Positions 1-8,288 of a stretch of 39,183 nt of DNA are shown piece after piece. Each line of letters starts with the position of its first letter. Within the stretch, counting starts at the first letter, position 1. Under the pieces are notes generated by a model. That model was given only the letters and a program-made list of their open reading frames with translations. It searched no databases and was not told where the DNA came from. The translations under genes were made by a program, and so were the position numbers. This DNA is from Verrucomicrobiales bacterium (GTDB lineage: Bacteria > Verrucomicrobiota > Verrucomicrobiia > Limisphaerales > UBA9464), in assembly GCA_027489875.1 (NCBI GenBank), contig JAIXZE010000296.1, positions 1-39,183 on the forward strand, read 5' to 3'.

Positions 1-68
1 AGCGCCGCCGACGCCGCGATCAAGCACAGGGAACCGGCCAGCGGGAAGTGGACGCCTCGGGGGATCAT
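1..68 (-). CDS. N-terminus of an exported protein (partial, runs off left edge)
   Basis: An ATG on the minus strand at 68-66 opens a frame that stays open for 22 codons to the window edge. The residues read MIPRGVHFPLAGSLCLIAAS and then alanines, a short basic start followed by a hydrophobic run typical of a signal peptide or lipoprotein leader. No clear Shine-Dalgarno is visible upstream. The function cannot be told from this fragment. It lies in the same direction as dabA, more than 250 bases downstream and separated from it by two palindromic repeats, so it is probably a separate transcription unit. Confidence 0.4.
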   Translation of the reverse strand, partial: MIPRGVHFPLAGSLCLIAASAA

Positions 69-160
69 GTGTCCGCAAGGGAACCACCGACGCCCGAAGC
101 TGACAATGGGCACGGGTGCAGAAAGCGGGGTGCATCGTGACCCAGCCCCCAGCCCACACG

Positions 161-220
161 GGGTGGCAACGTCCTCGTTGCCCTCTCTCGCCGTATCCCG
201 AAGCGATGAGGACATCGCCC
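161..220. repeat. BIME-like paired palindrome, copy A
   Basis: Two 18-base palindromes are separated by a short linker. The first, GGCAACG-TCCT-CGTTGCC, is at 165-182; the second, GCGATG-AGGA-CATCGC, is at about 203-218. The first arm differs from the other copies (GGCGACG...CGTCGCC) by changes on both sides of the stem, so pairing is kept. The two halves are inverted relatives of one another. It lies between the dabA stop and the leftmost gene. Confidence 0.7.
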
Positions 221-247
221 CCCGTCCCAATTCTCCACCTCAGGCCG

Positions 248-310
248 GGGTGGCGCCGTCCCCGTCGCCCTCTCCCAAAGCTCCTCCTCACGGCGATAAG
301 GACATCGCCC
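248..310. repeat. BIME-like paired palindrome, copy B (degenerate)
   Basis: Same layout as copy A: GGCGCCGTCCCCGTCGCC at 252-269 and GGCGATAAGGACATCGCC at 292-309, with a linker of about 22 bases. Both stems have one or two mismatches, so this copy is older or decayed. It ends about 20 bases beyond the dabA stop codon and could act as its transcript end. Confidence 0.6.
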
Positions 311-329
311 CCCCTTCCGACCTCCCGAC

Positions 330-2684
330 TCAATGGCCGCGGATCCAGCCTTGCGGCGTGTATCGGTCGCACCGTTTGTCGGCGAACGCGAAGAGGTGGA
401 TCCATCCGTGGTCGAACAGCTGCTTCACGGACTGGTTCTTTTCGAGGACGGCGTCGATGCGGTCGGTCCCGGCCTGGATGAAGACCGAGAGACGGCGGGG
501 TTCGTGGACGAACTTTTCCCCATCGTGCAGCGACTGCAGCGGAAGGCCCGTCTTGAGGTCTCCGCCGTTGCCTTCAACAACGCCGATCCCGCCGAGGACA
601 TTGTGCAGCATCTTGTTTCCGCTCCCCAACAGGTCGGGGTTCACGCGTGAGCCGTAGTACTGGAGGTTGATCCAGCTCGCGACCACCACCGGCGCGCAGA
701 GGATGAGCGTCAGGACGCGACTCTCTGGATCCGACGCCTCGTCGTAGTCGTGCAGGAAGACGCGGCCGTCGAGCGCATGGGCGGCGGTCCGATGGCGGGG
801 TGCCGCGATGAAGGCCGCATTGTTGGCGAGCGCCCATTCCGGCCGGAGTTCCGAAATGTCAGTGGCCCTCCGGACAAAGGCCCCGATCTGTGGTCCGTCG
901 CTGTCGGCTTCGATCGCCAGCCGTGAGGCGCGTTCACGCCGGGTCTCGCGCCCTGCCTGGGCGAGGGCTGCGCGCAGGCGCTCCACATCGGGTTGATGCG
1001 ACTCGGGAATGTCCGATGCGTCGAGGATCGCGACTTCGTCCGTGGTGGTGTTGTGGACACCGGCGACGAAGCACGTGTCGGCGGGGATGTTGATTCCTCG
1101 GGACTTCAAGACTTCCCGGACGTTGGGATCGTTGAGGGCCGCGGCAGCAAGTCGTGCGTTCACGTCGCCGGCGTGGCCGCCACACGCACCGCAGTCGAGA
1201 CCGGAGGCGAAGGGATTGTTCGCGCTCTGGCTGCCGTGGCCGCAGATCAGGACGAGCGGCGCGAAGTTCCGCGTCAGGCTCATGTTGCGGAGCGCCCCTT
1301 CGGCCATCGAAGCCCGGATCTCGGGCGAGGCGGAGTCCTTTAGACGCGCGGCCGGCCGGACCTGACCGCAAGCCGGAGGCGGGGGAGTCGTCGGCCGGTT
1401 CAAGGTCCCGATGAAGCCAAGCCCAACCGTCTCCACGAAGGAAAAGCAGGACGCGGCAGAGTTCTGGATCGCACGCCAGGCATCGGACTGGGCCCGCGAA
1501 GTCCGGGTCGATTCCAACGCGTCTGGCGTGAGGGCTTCGCATGAGGTGACCGGCGGGACGAGGAGCACCGGGCAACGGGACGCCAGCTCACCCGGGGCCG
1601 CCTCGTGGGCGACTGGAAATCCAAAGAACCCGGCAAACCCGATCGATTGGAGTCCGGGCCAGGATCCCTCCAGGTGCCGACGGAAGATCTCGGAACGGAC
1701 GTCGATGCAGAAGACGGCCTGCACGGGCGGGCGCGCCGGAGCCGAGGCGGTGGGTGGGAGGATCAGGAGTTGGGCGAGCGTGCGTTGATAGCCGGCTTCG
1801 TACGCGCGTTGCCAGCGGGTGAGTCCTTCGACCCAGTCGGAATCGACCACGGAAGGCACGACCGAATCCCAGGCCTCGGCCAGGTGCGAATCGTCAGCGA
1901 ACGCGGCATGCAAGCCGGCATCGAAGGCCAGTCGGATGGCGAGGAGATCCCGCAGGGAATCGTTCCGCCGCCCCCGCATGGAATCCTCACGGACCCGATA
2001 CTGGAGGTAGCCCGCCCATCCGGAGATCGTCATCAGTTGCCGATGGAGGAAGTCGGCCGGATTGACCCGACTCGACAGCCGTTCCATGCAGGCGCGGATG
2101 CACCCGGTGGAATCGTCGGGCAGACCGGCGACGAACTCGCGGAATCCGGTCAGGCCGCAGGCCTCGGGGTTGCGGTCCAGTCGCGCGGCAGACTTCCATC
2201 CGGCATAGAGTCCTTCATCCGACCACGGAGACCTCCAGGTGGTCTGGTTCTCGTCGAACGTGACCGCGCACCACTTGGAGATCTCCTCGACGATCAATGT
2301 GCTCCAATGCCCCGTCGAGGAGTGGTCGTCGAAGAAGTCGGCGAAGGTCTGCACCGGGCGCGGGGCGGTGGGATCATCAGAGGTCAGCAGGGCGAGGAGT
2401 CGGGTCGTCGTCCAGTAGGCATCGCCGACCTGTTCGAGGTCGGCCTCGGTGATGGCTCCTTCGCTCCAGAGTCCGCGGTATTCCACCGCGGACAGCAGGG
2501 GCAGGGAACCGGTCACCGTCTGCAGCCGTGCGCAGGCCTCAGGGAATGGTTGGTCCAGCATTCCAACGAACGGATTGACCGCGACGAAATGCTTGAGCGG
2601 CCACAAGGGCGGGATCCGGCGCAGGGCCTCTTCGATGAGTTCATCGGAGGCCGTGGTATCGGGGACGGGCAGGGGTGCAGTCAT
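330..2684 (-). CDS. dabA: DabA, inorganic-carbon transporter subunit (DUF2309/UPF0753)
   Basis: DabA is the cytoplasmic, zinc-binding, beta-carbonic-anhydrase-like subunit of the DAB complex, which with its membrane partner DabB accumulates dissolved inorganic carbon using a cation gradient. The 784-residue product has the family N-terminus (PPLWPLKHFVAVNP, residues 25-38). Its zinc-site candidates are C326 and D328 in VFCIDVRSE, and H483 and C498 in LICGHGS...LDCGACGGH; these match the Cys/Asp/His/Cys set known for DabA. The conserved end (LPLQSLHDG...HEPRRLSVFI) is also present, so the protein looks complete and active. It starts at ATG 2684, 24 bases after the dabB stop, without an obvious Shine-Dalgarno, which suggests coupling to dabB. 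Length is at the short end of the family. Confidence 0.95.
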   Translation of the reverse strand: MTAPLPVPDTTASDELIEEALRRIPPLWPLKHFVAVNPFVGMLDQPFPEACARLQTVTGSLPLLSAVEYRGLWSEGAITEADLEQVGDAYWTTTRLLALLTSDDPTAPRPVQTFADFFDDHSSTGHWSTLIVEEISKWCAVTFDENQTTWRSPWSDEGLYAGWKSAARLDRNPEACGLTGFREFVAGLPDDSTGCIRACMERLSSRVNPADFLHRQLMTISGWAGYLQYRVREDSMRGRRNDSLRDLLAIRLAFDAGLHAAFADDSHLAEAWDSVVPSVVDSDWVEGLTRWQRAYEAGYQRTLAQLLILPPTASAPARPPVQAVFCIDVRSEIFRRHLEGSWPGLQSIGFAGFFGFPVAHEAAPGELASRCPVLLVPPVTSCEALTPDALESTRTSRAQSDAWRAIQNSAASCFSFVETVGLGFIGTLNRPTTPPPPACGQVRPAARLKDSASPEIRASMAEGALRNMSLTRNFAPLVLICGHGSQSANNPFASGLDCGACGGHAGDVNARLAAAALNDPNVREVLKSRGINIPADTCFVAGVHNTTTDEVAILDASDIPESHQPDVERLRAALAQAGRETRRERASRLAIEADSDGPQIGAFVRRATDISELRPEWALANNAAFIAAPRHRTAAHALDGRVFLHDYDEASDPESRVLTLILCAPVVVASWINLQYYGSRVNPDLLGSGNKMLHNVLGGIGVVEGNGGDLKTGLPLQSLHDGEKFVHEPRRLSVFIQAGTDRIDAVLEKNQSVKQLFDHGWIHLFAFADKRCDRYTPQGWIRGH

Positions 2685-2708
2685 GTGGAGGCGGGTTGGG
2701 GTGGCCGT

Positions 2709-4235
2709 TCAGTGGGACTCGGGTTTCGGCCAGAGACGGGAGAGGAGCCGGTTGGCGTAGGTGCCGACGTAGAATCCGTTCAGCGCGTGCACGTAGAACG
2801 CCCGGCCGAACGGAAGGCTCCGGAATCGCCAGAGCAGGACCTGGAACAGGAATAGGGCCGAGAACACCGCCGCGACCCAGGCCGACAGCACCCATCCCGG
2901 GTCCGCCGTCAGGTTCACAGGACTGATCCGGGTGGAAAGGGCGTGCAGGCCGAACGCCAGTGCCGTGAAACCGAGCGCTCCCGGGAGTCCGAACCGGAGC
3001 GCCGGCCCCGGCCCGGCACCGGACCAAAGTCGGGCGAGCCCATAAGCCAGCGCGCCCGCGAGTGGCAAGGCGAGCAGTCCCGGACCGGTGCCGGGATGGA
3101 GGCGCTGTGTCAGCAGGCTTTCGCCGCCGACCAGGCCGGTGGCGATGATCACCCCGTAGACGAGGCCTCCGGTTTGCAGCGGGATCGCCGTCCTCGGACG
3201 GGTGCCGATCGTCGATCCCGCGTGGAGGAACGCGTGGGCCTTGTAAAGGGAGTGCGCCACGATGTGGATCAGGGCGAGTCCGAACGCGCCCAGCCCGCAC
3301 TCCAGCATCATGAAACCCATCTGCGCGATCGTGGAGAAGGCCAACGCCCGCTTCACGGTCGGTTGGGCCAGCATGACCACCGCCGCGAAGGCCGCCGTCA
3401 GTGATCCGATGACCGTCAACCCGGCCAGCGCCTCCGGCGCGTGGATGAGCAGGGGACTGAGTCGCACGATCAGGAATCCTCCCGCGTTGATGATGCCGGC
3501 ATGCATGAACGCCGAGACGGGTGTCGGGGTTTCCATGGTGTCGGGCAGCCAGCTGTGGAAGGGGAATTGCGCGGACTTCAGGCAGGCACAGGCCGCCACC
3601 AGGATGCCCACGATGGGAAGCCCGTTGGTTTTCCCGCCGGCGGCCGCCGCGAACAATCGGTCCAGTTCCAATGTGCCGTGTTGCCGGTAGAGCCACAGGA
3701 CCGCGGCCAGCAGGCAGGCATCCCCCAGCCGGCTCACCACGAATTTCTTCCGGGCGGAGAAGATGGCCCCGGTCCGCTCCGGGAAGTGCAGCAGCAACCG
3801 GTGCAGGAACAGGCTCGTCGCGACCCAGGCCACCCAGACAAGCAGGAGGTTCGCCGACAGCACCAGCGTCAGGACAGCCGCGAGCGTCAGGCTCATCCAC
3901 GAGTGGAACTGGGCCTGCCGCGGGTCACCCGCGAGGTAACGCCGCGAGAACCGGATCACCGTCAACCCAAGGAAGGAGACCAGCAGGCTCATCGTTGCCG
4001 CGATGCCATCCATGCGGAGCGACAGCGGTTCGGGGCCAGAGGGGATCAGCCGGAAGGTCACGGGGCCGTCCCGGAACGCTCCGAATGCCAGGACCAGCGA
4101 GAGGACCAATGCCCCCCATGCCGCGAGTGTGGCGAGCCGGCCCGACCCATCCTGGGAGCGGAAACGCCCCACCAGTCCGCCCAGCAGGGGGGCAAGTGGC
4201 ACGGCGATCAGCAGCAGACCCAACGTCGATTCCAT
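2709..4235 (-). CDS. dabB: DabB, proton-conducting membrane subunit (NuoL/MrpA-like)
   Basis: DabB belongs to the complex I NuoL/ND5 and MrpA antiporter family and is the membrane partner of DabA. The 508-residue product is hydrophobic with about a dozen predicted membrane segments. It has the family core around residues 220-250 (KSAQFPFHSWLPDTM then TPVSAFMHAG), which contains the transmembrane lysine and histidines used in ion conduction, and a later histidine/lysine helix (HIVAHSLYKAHAFL). The ATG at 4235 is preceded closely by GAGGG. It is the first gene of the dabB-dabA operon, divergent from a LysR gene. A complex I subunit is unlikely because no other nuo genes are present and dabA follows directly. 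Confidence 0.93.
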   Translation of the reverse strand: MESTLGLLLIAVPLAPLLGGLVGRFRSQDGSGRLATLAAWGALVLSLVLAFGAFRDGPVTFRLIPSGPEPLSLRMDGIAATMSLLVSFLGLTVIRFSRRYLAGDPRQAQFHSWMSLTLAAVLTLVLSANLLLVWVAWVATSLFLHRLLLHFPERTGAIFSARKKFVVSRLGDACLLAAVLWLYRQHGTLELDRLFAAAAGGKTNGLPIVGILVAACACLKSAQFPFHSWLPDTMETPTPVSAFMHAGIINAGGFLIVRLSPLLIHAPEALAGLTVIGSLTAAFAAVVMLAQPTVKRALAFSTIAQMGFMMLECGLGAFGLALIHIVAHSLYKAHAFLHAGSTIGTRPRTAIPLQTGGLVYGVIIATGLVGGESLLTQRLHPGTGPGLLALPLAGALAYGLARLWSGAGPGPALRFGLPGALGFTALAFGLHALSTRISPVNLTADPGWVLSAWVAAVFSALFLFQVLLWRFRSLPFGRAFYVHALNGFYVGTYANRLLSRLWPKPESH

Positions 4236-4313
4236 GGCCCTCAGGATGGGTTCCTGGTTGTTTTAGACGACTACACACATTCAAACTCAGCGTTAGGTTT
4301 AACTTAAAACGGC
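4236..4313. promoter_or_regulatory. Divergent dabB / lysR promoter region
   Basis: This 78-base spacer separates dabB (minus) from the LysR gene (plus). It is notably AT-richer than its surroundings, with TTTAACTTAAAAC just before the lysR start. LysR-type regulators commonly bind such divergent spacers at T-N11-A sites and control both directions. I see several candidate T-N11-A spacings but none that stands out, so the exact operator is not called. Confidence 0.55.
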
Positions 4314-5255
4314 ATGCCATTCCTGAATTACCATCACCTCCGGTACTTCCGGCTGATCGCCCGGGAGCTCAATCTGACTCAGGCGGCCCGGAAACTGAAC
4401 CTCTCGGCCCCGGCCCTCAGCCTCCAGCTGAAGCAATTGGAGGAGAGCCTGGGCCACCAGCTGTTCGAACGGCGGCGCACCGGCCTCCTGCTCACCGAGG
4501 CCGGTCGCCTCGCGCTGGATTATGCCGAGACCATCGGACGCGCGGGCGACGAATTGCTCGACGTCATGCAGCACCGGCCCCGCGGCGGACGCCAGATCCT
4601 GCGGGTCGGCGCCGTGGCCACCTTGTCGCGCAACTTCCAGCTCGAGTTCCTCGTCCCCGTCCTGCACCGCGATGACGTCGAGGTGGTCATCCGTTCCGGC
4701 GGCCTCCCGGAGTTGCTCGTGCTGCTGCACTCGCATCAGGTCGACCTGGTGCTGTCGAACCAGCCGGCGCGACGCGATTCGGAAACCCACTGGCACAGCC
4801 ATCTGTTGGCCGAGCAACCGGTCAGCCTGGTGGGGGTGCCGAAATGGAAACAGCAGAAGCTGCGCTTCCCCGAGGGCATGAAGGACGTTCCCATCATCCT
4901 GCCCAGCCAGGAGAGCAACACCCGGGCGGGTTTCGACCGGATCCTGGCATCGGCGGGTGTCCGGCCCCGGATCGTCGCCGAGGTCGATGACATGGCGATG
5001 ATCCGTCTCCTCGCCCGCGAGGGGGAAGCCCTCGCCCTCGTGCCGCCCGTCGTGGTGCAGTCCGAGATCAAGGAGGGCATCCTGGTGGAAACGCACCGGA
5101 TCCCGCAGGTGCGCGAAACCTTCTACGCGGTGACCCCGAGTCGACGCTTCCCCAATCCCCTCGTCGCCGAACTCGTCCAGCGTCTGGCCGACAAGCCGCA
5201 AGGTCCCGCGCGGAAGAGCCCGGCACCGCAAAAGCCGAAAGACGGCGGGAAGTAG
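4314..5255 (+). CDS. LysR-family regulator (NhaR-like), likely controls dabBA
   Basis: A 313-residue LysR-type transcriptional regulator. The N-terminal winged helix-turn-helix is at about residues 3-62 (HHLRYFRLIARELNLTQAA, then APALSLQLKQLEESLGHQLF). An effector-binding domain follows from about residue 95. The start (LNYHHLRYF) and the hinge resemble the NhaR subgroup, whose known members respond to sodium or other ions. It is divergent from dabB across 78 bases, the usual layout for a LysR protein and its target, so regulation of carbon uptake is a reasonable inference. A CbbR-like role is possible but not shown by sequence. The ATG at 4314 fits the family N-terminus. Confidence 0.88.
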   Translation: MPFLNYHHLRYFRLIARELNLTQAARKLNLSAPALSLQLKQLEESLGHQLFERRRTGLLLTEAGRLALDYAETIGRAGDELLDVMQHRPRGGRQILRVGAVATLSRNFQLEFLVPVLHRDDVEVVIRSGGLPELLVLLHSHQVDLVLSNQPARRDSETHWHSHLLAEQPVSLVGVPKWKQQKLRFPEGMKDVPIILPSQESNTRAGFDRILASAGVRPRIVAEVDDMAMIRLLAREGEALALVPPVVVQSEIKEGILVETHRIPQVRETFYAVTPSRRFPNPLVAELVQRLADKPQGPARKSPAPQKPKDGGK

Positions 5256-5657
5256 GGGTGTATGGGGTTTTTGCCGATAAGAACGAAAAGGGCCGAAAGA
5301 AGGGCGCATGGGCTTTGCGGCCGTGATGCTTTCCTACGCCGGAGGCGTTCTAGCCGATAGCCTGGGGTCGCGAAGCGTACCCCACGTTTGGATGTGTTCT
5401 ACGCATCCAACTCTGGAGGGGTTGCAGACGGACCACGACTCCCTTATTCGGCCTCTGCGTTTCGTGCGGCCATATACCCTTGAGGCCGCACCGAGGCCGC
5501 CGGCTTGGTGTCGTTTGTCGGATCACGGGGTGGCCGAAGACTAGGCGCTGCATGGGACCTATGTGAGAAAAGCACCATGCGTGCAGGTGCCCGCCATGAT
5601 GGCCGACTCCAGACTCCTGGGGCCGTTCTCAGATCTTCACCTCTGCCCTGATTTCCC
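5256..5657. other. Intergenic stretch with a probable dispersed element
   Basis: I see no credible gene here. Short frames on both strands lack domain signal and initiation sites. The block at about 5330-5500 (a CCGGAGGCG start, GGTCGCGAAGCG, and CCCACGTTTGGATG) has the look of interspersed intergenic elements I associate with Verrucomicrobiota genomes. No second copy lies in this window, so that reading rests on memory alone. Confidence 0.3.
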
Positions 5658-6215
5658 GTGAGTCACGATCCCCTTCCTGACACCTCGAAACCCCGGGGGC
5701 CGATGCCCACGCTGCCGATCTGGCTGGCCGCCCATGGGGTGCTGGTCGGGATCGCAGCGCTAGTGCTGCTCGGGATGGATTCCAGGACCGGACCGGGCTG
5801 GGTGTTTGCCGTGGGTCCCTTCGTTGTGGGCCTGGCGCAGGCGACGGTGCTGTACCGGCGACTCCCCCTCTGGGTGACGCTGCTCTGGCCGCTTGCGACA
5901 GCCCTGGGCTTCGCGCTTTCAATGGTGCTGGTCTGGTTCATGTACATCGCACTCGGCGGTTGCTATGGCCTTTGCCAGGCAGGCCTTCTCGCGGCGGGGC
6001 GTGTGCGCGGATGGTTCCTCTGGCCGATGATCAGCGGAGCCAGTTGGTGGGTAGGTCTGGCGGCCTGGATATTGTTCGAACGTGCCCACGCGATGCTGAG
6101 CGATGCCGGTCCGCCCAGCCATGGGATCGCCGTGGCGGTGGTCCTGCTCCCGTACGCGCTCGGCACGGGCCTGGCCTTGCGCTGGATGGACCGCCGTCCC
6201 GCTCCGACCACTTGA
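5658..6215 (+). CDS. Small integral membrane protein, unknown function
   Basis: A 185-residue protein with four to five hydrophobic segments, at about residues 22-40, 48-66, 72-102, 115-137 and 155-172, and a positively charged C-terminus (RWMDRRP). I do not recognise a family. The frame opens at GTG 5658 with no visible Shine-Dalgarno. An internal ATG at 5703 (MPTLPIWLAAHG) sits behind a G-rich stretch and directly precedes the first membrane segment, so it is an equally good start and would give 170 residues. No neighbouring gene suggests a role; both flanks are repeat-bearing intergenic DNA. Confidence 0.55.
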   Translation: MSHDPLPDTSKPRGPMPTLPIWLAAHGVLVGIAALVLLGMDSRTGPGWVFAVGPFVVGLAQATVLYRRLPLWVTLLWPLATALGFALSMVLVWFMYIALGGCYGLCQAGLLAAGRVRGWFLWPMISGASWWVGLAAWILFERAHAMLSDAGPPSHGIAVAVVLLPYALGTGLALRWMDRRPAPTT

Positions 6216-6329
6216 GGGAGTGCGGCGGCATCACGCTGGAGGACGCTTCGTCGGTTGTAGCGCCGTCCCGAAATGCCGCCCTATCGGCAGCCTCTGATCT
6301 GTGTCCGTGCCGTTGGATGACGGAGAACG

Positions 6330-6360
6330 ACTCGCGCCGAGACGCAGAGACGCAGAGAAA
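6330..6360. repeat. CGCAGAGA-type dispersed repeat
   Basis: GACGCAGAGACGCAGAGAAA and its leading bases form a short direct repeat of ACGCAGAG. Related CGCGGAG-rich blocks occur at 6466-6500, 6563-6595 and 7219-7252. This wording recurs in intergenic DNA of several environmental phyla; here it marks a non-coding repeat zone. Confidence 0.5.
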
Positions 6361-6465
6361 GTGGCCCTTTCGCTCATCGTCATCAGCCACCAAGTGGTGA
6401 TCCCGGCTACGGGTGCCCAAACTCCCGATTCCCTGTCCCTCTCAACCCGAACCATGCAGTAGCGG

Positions 6466-6595
6466 TCTCACGCGGAGCCGCGGAGAGCGCGGAGAGAGGG
6501 GCTGGTCACGAGCCTTGCAACCCCGGCAACCGGTCACTGGCCTGCCTCCCTGCCCAAGGTCCATTCTCCGCGCCTCCACGTCTCCGCGTGAACTT
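6466..6595. repeat. Inverted pair of CGCGGAG-rich repeats
   Basis: The block TCTCACGCGGAGCCGCGGAG begins at 6466 and its relative lies inverted at 6563-6595 (TCTCCGCG...TCTCCGCGTGAA). Together they could fold into a long imperfect hairpin with a loop of about 60 bases. A third member in the inverted sense is at 7219-7252. No gene is present. Confidence 0.5.
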
Positions 6596-6825
6596 ATTCC
6601 GGTTCTCAACAGAGCGGCCCCCTGCGGGGTGCTGCTTTCGCTTTGGACGGATTGCCATCAGGTCCGGACGTGGAGATCCGTCGGCGCCAGATCATCGAGC
6701 GCGTCGTGACCGTCGGACGGGCACTTCTCCTCCCGTTATAGGCTCGGTGCCCAGAGGGGCACGTAACCGCGGTTCCGTCCCAACGTGGCTATCGTCATTC
6801 CGTGATTGTCCAAACCGGGGTCCGG

Positions 6826-6921
6826 AATCTGTGTTATCTGTGAAAACTGCGGATAACCGTTCCGCTCCTCCCTCAATCCGTGGCTTCCAATATCGGCGTC
6901 ATCTGCGCCATCTGCGGATAG
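6826..6921. repeat. ATCTGCGGATA-type repeat, two copies
   Basis: Two related blocks, at 6826-6855 (ATCTGTG then CTGCGGATAA) and 6896-6921 (CATCTGCGCCATCTGCGGAT), flank a short spacer. A third relative at 12399-12425 (CTGCCTCATCTGCGGATAAT) sits beside the other radC remnant. The pairing with radC debris at both sites suggests they belong to one composite element. Confidence 0.5.
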
Positions 6922-6936
6922 ACCGCCCTCGCCGGA

Positions 6937-7000
6937 TCAGAAGGAGCCAAGCTCGTTCAGCGAGGAGTAATCCCGGGACCGATCGGTGGTCGCCCGCCAA
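6937..7000 (-). pseudogene. radC C-terminal tail fragment
   Basis: On the minus strand the last residues before a TGA read RATTDRSRDYSSLNELGSF. This closely matches the end of the longer radC remnant at 12438-12626 (RATTDRPRDYSSLRELGFF), which itself matches the C-terminus of RadC/JAB-domain proteins. Upstream of the tail, similarity to RadC stops, so only about 20 codons survive. The ATCTGCGGATA repeat follows immediately downstream, as at the second site. Confidence 0.5.
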
Positions 7001-7218
7001 CGACGCCACCAACTCCTCATTCGACGAACCTTCCACCGACTGCACGACAACCAACTCCTCAACAAATCCTGGGCGGGTTGCGCCACAGTTCGGAGCGTTA
7101 CGGAACAGTGCGCAAGCCTCCGCCGCGTAGCCTCCTGATCCGCGATCGAAATGACATGGACGGGCGAGGGCAGGGACAGGTGCGCGCGGATGCGCTGAGA
7201 ATGGATTCGATATCGGGC

Positions 7219-7252
7219 TCTCTCTCCGTGGTCTCCGCGGCTCCGCGTGAAA
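7219..7252. repeat. CGCGGAG-type repeat, inverted sense
   Basis: TCTCTCCGTGG, then TCTCCGCGGCTCCGCGTGAA, is the reverse-complement relative of the block at 6466. It lies about 65 bases from the end of the next minus-strand gene. Confidence 0.45.
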
Positions 7253-7316
7253 CTGCAACTGCATGGAAACGATCTCGGCCTTGTTTCGAACCGAATGACT
7301 TCCAACGGCTGCCCTT

Positions 7317-8018
7317 TCAGCCTTCAAGTTCCTGCCTCAGCCGTGCAAGGCCGACATCCAGGTGGCGGCGACTGATCTTGTCTGGCTGGGAGCTTTCCAC
7401 CGACTCGGTCAGGAGACGTTCCAGGGTCGCGACGCCGGAAGGCCCGAGCAGCTCGTAGTAGTCCCTTGGAAAGTGATCGAACCAGCCCAGATCCGAATGG
7501 ATCCGGAGCTGAAAGCAACGGGTGGCTAGCGCGACAGGATCAGGCTTCGCCATCTGGCAGGCGCGGAGATGGAGTGCGGAGAGTTCGTCCCGGACGTGAT
7601 CGGACCAGTACTCGCTATCCTGGATGCCCATGGCGGCCAGCTCTGTCCGATGCAGGGCAAACTCGCAGAGTTCAATCACGGCGGAGGAGTGCCCCCGGTC
7701 CAGCGCCCGGGAAAGCAGTCCGACGACCGAGTTCAGCCGCCTCCCGAAATCCGAAGACTCCCGCCAGGTGATGGCATGGAGGTTTCCGGTGAAGTGCTCG
7801 ATGGCCTCTCGGAGCGCGACCACATCGAATCCGCCCGCTGCCGCCTGGGCCTGTTCACAGCGCAGGACCACGCGGAGGCTGTCATCCCGCATGGCGGTAT
7901 CCATCAGCCATCCTGCGAGAGTCGAGGAAGGCAGTCCCGTCAGCCATCGTTGCAAGGATTCCGATCGTTCCTTATCGAAGCGGAGGAGTTCGGTGTACAT
8001 GGCGGATGCAGACTTCAA
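7317..8018 (-). CDS. DUF6880-like helical protein, possibly 5'-truncated
   Basis: A 233-residue, mostly helical protein. The segment from about residue 115 to 215 (AVIELCEFALHRTELA, then ELSALHLRACQMAKPDPVALATRCFQL, then DYYELLGPSGVATLERLL) follows the pattern of the helical repeat region called DUF6880, often found C-terminal to SWIM zinc fingers. No SWIM motif is present here. The frame opens at TTG 8018; ATG 8000 (MYTELLRF) is an alternative. The frame stays open further upstream without an ATG and encodes HEEGFAKASAGEL, so a lost N-terminal part is plausible. Function is unknown. It is the last gene of a minus-strand accessory block. Confidence 0.6.
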   Translation of the reverse strand: MKSASAMYTELLRFDKERSESLQRWLTGLPSSTLAGWLMDTAMRDDSLRVVLRCEQAQAAAGGFDVVALREAIEHFTGNLHAITWRESSDFGRRLNSVVGLLSRALDRGHSSAVIELCEFALHRTELAAMGIQDSEYWSDHVRDELSALHLRACQMAKPDPVALATRCFQLRIHSDLGWFDHFPRDYYELLGPSGVATLERLLTESVESSQPDKISRRHLDVGLARLRQELEG

Positions 8019-8288
8019 TTCACCCGCGCTGGCCTTGGCAAACCCTTCCTCATGCTTCCCACGAAGCCTTCATGCAATTGCCTGAGCTTCGGAGATCGGT
8101 GTACTTGATGGTCGCTGGTGGATTCGCCATGCCTGCCTGATGGTTCCGGCCATGTCCAGCTTCGACGGGTTTGGTTAAGGTGGGGCCAAATGCAAAAATG
8201 CGGGACTTACCCTAGTGCCTCCACTCTGGTCATGCCGCAGGCATTTCGACGCCCCCTTCGATCGATGCAAGAAGCGGGTGGTGCTTGC
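8019..8288. other. Intergenic, possible insertion-element scar
   Basis: No gene is visible. At about 8190-8212 the bases AAAATGCGGGACTTACCC sit next to a shift in composition and resemble the termini of insertion-element debris, but no partner terminus or transposase is present. The reading frame of the downstream minus-strand gene enters this stretch without a good start. Confidence 0.25.

Noticed and set aside
1605..2855. A 416-codon plus-strand frame opposite dabA
   Set aside because: It is Gly/Arg-rich shadow coding of dabA, which has its zinc-site residues and family ends on the minus strand.
2709..4235. Complex I subunit NuoL
   Set aside because: It is shorter than NuoL, stands alone without other nuo genes, and is directly followed by dabA.
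5308..5544. A 78-codon plus-strand frame after the LysR gene
   Set aside because: No ribosome binding site, irregular composition, and it lies in what looks like a dispersed intergenic element.
6899..7327. A 142-codon minus-strand frame
   Set aside because: It combines repeats and a radC tail in mixed frames, with no consistent protein signal.
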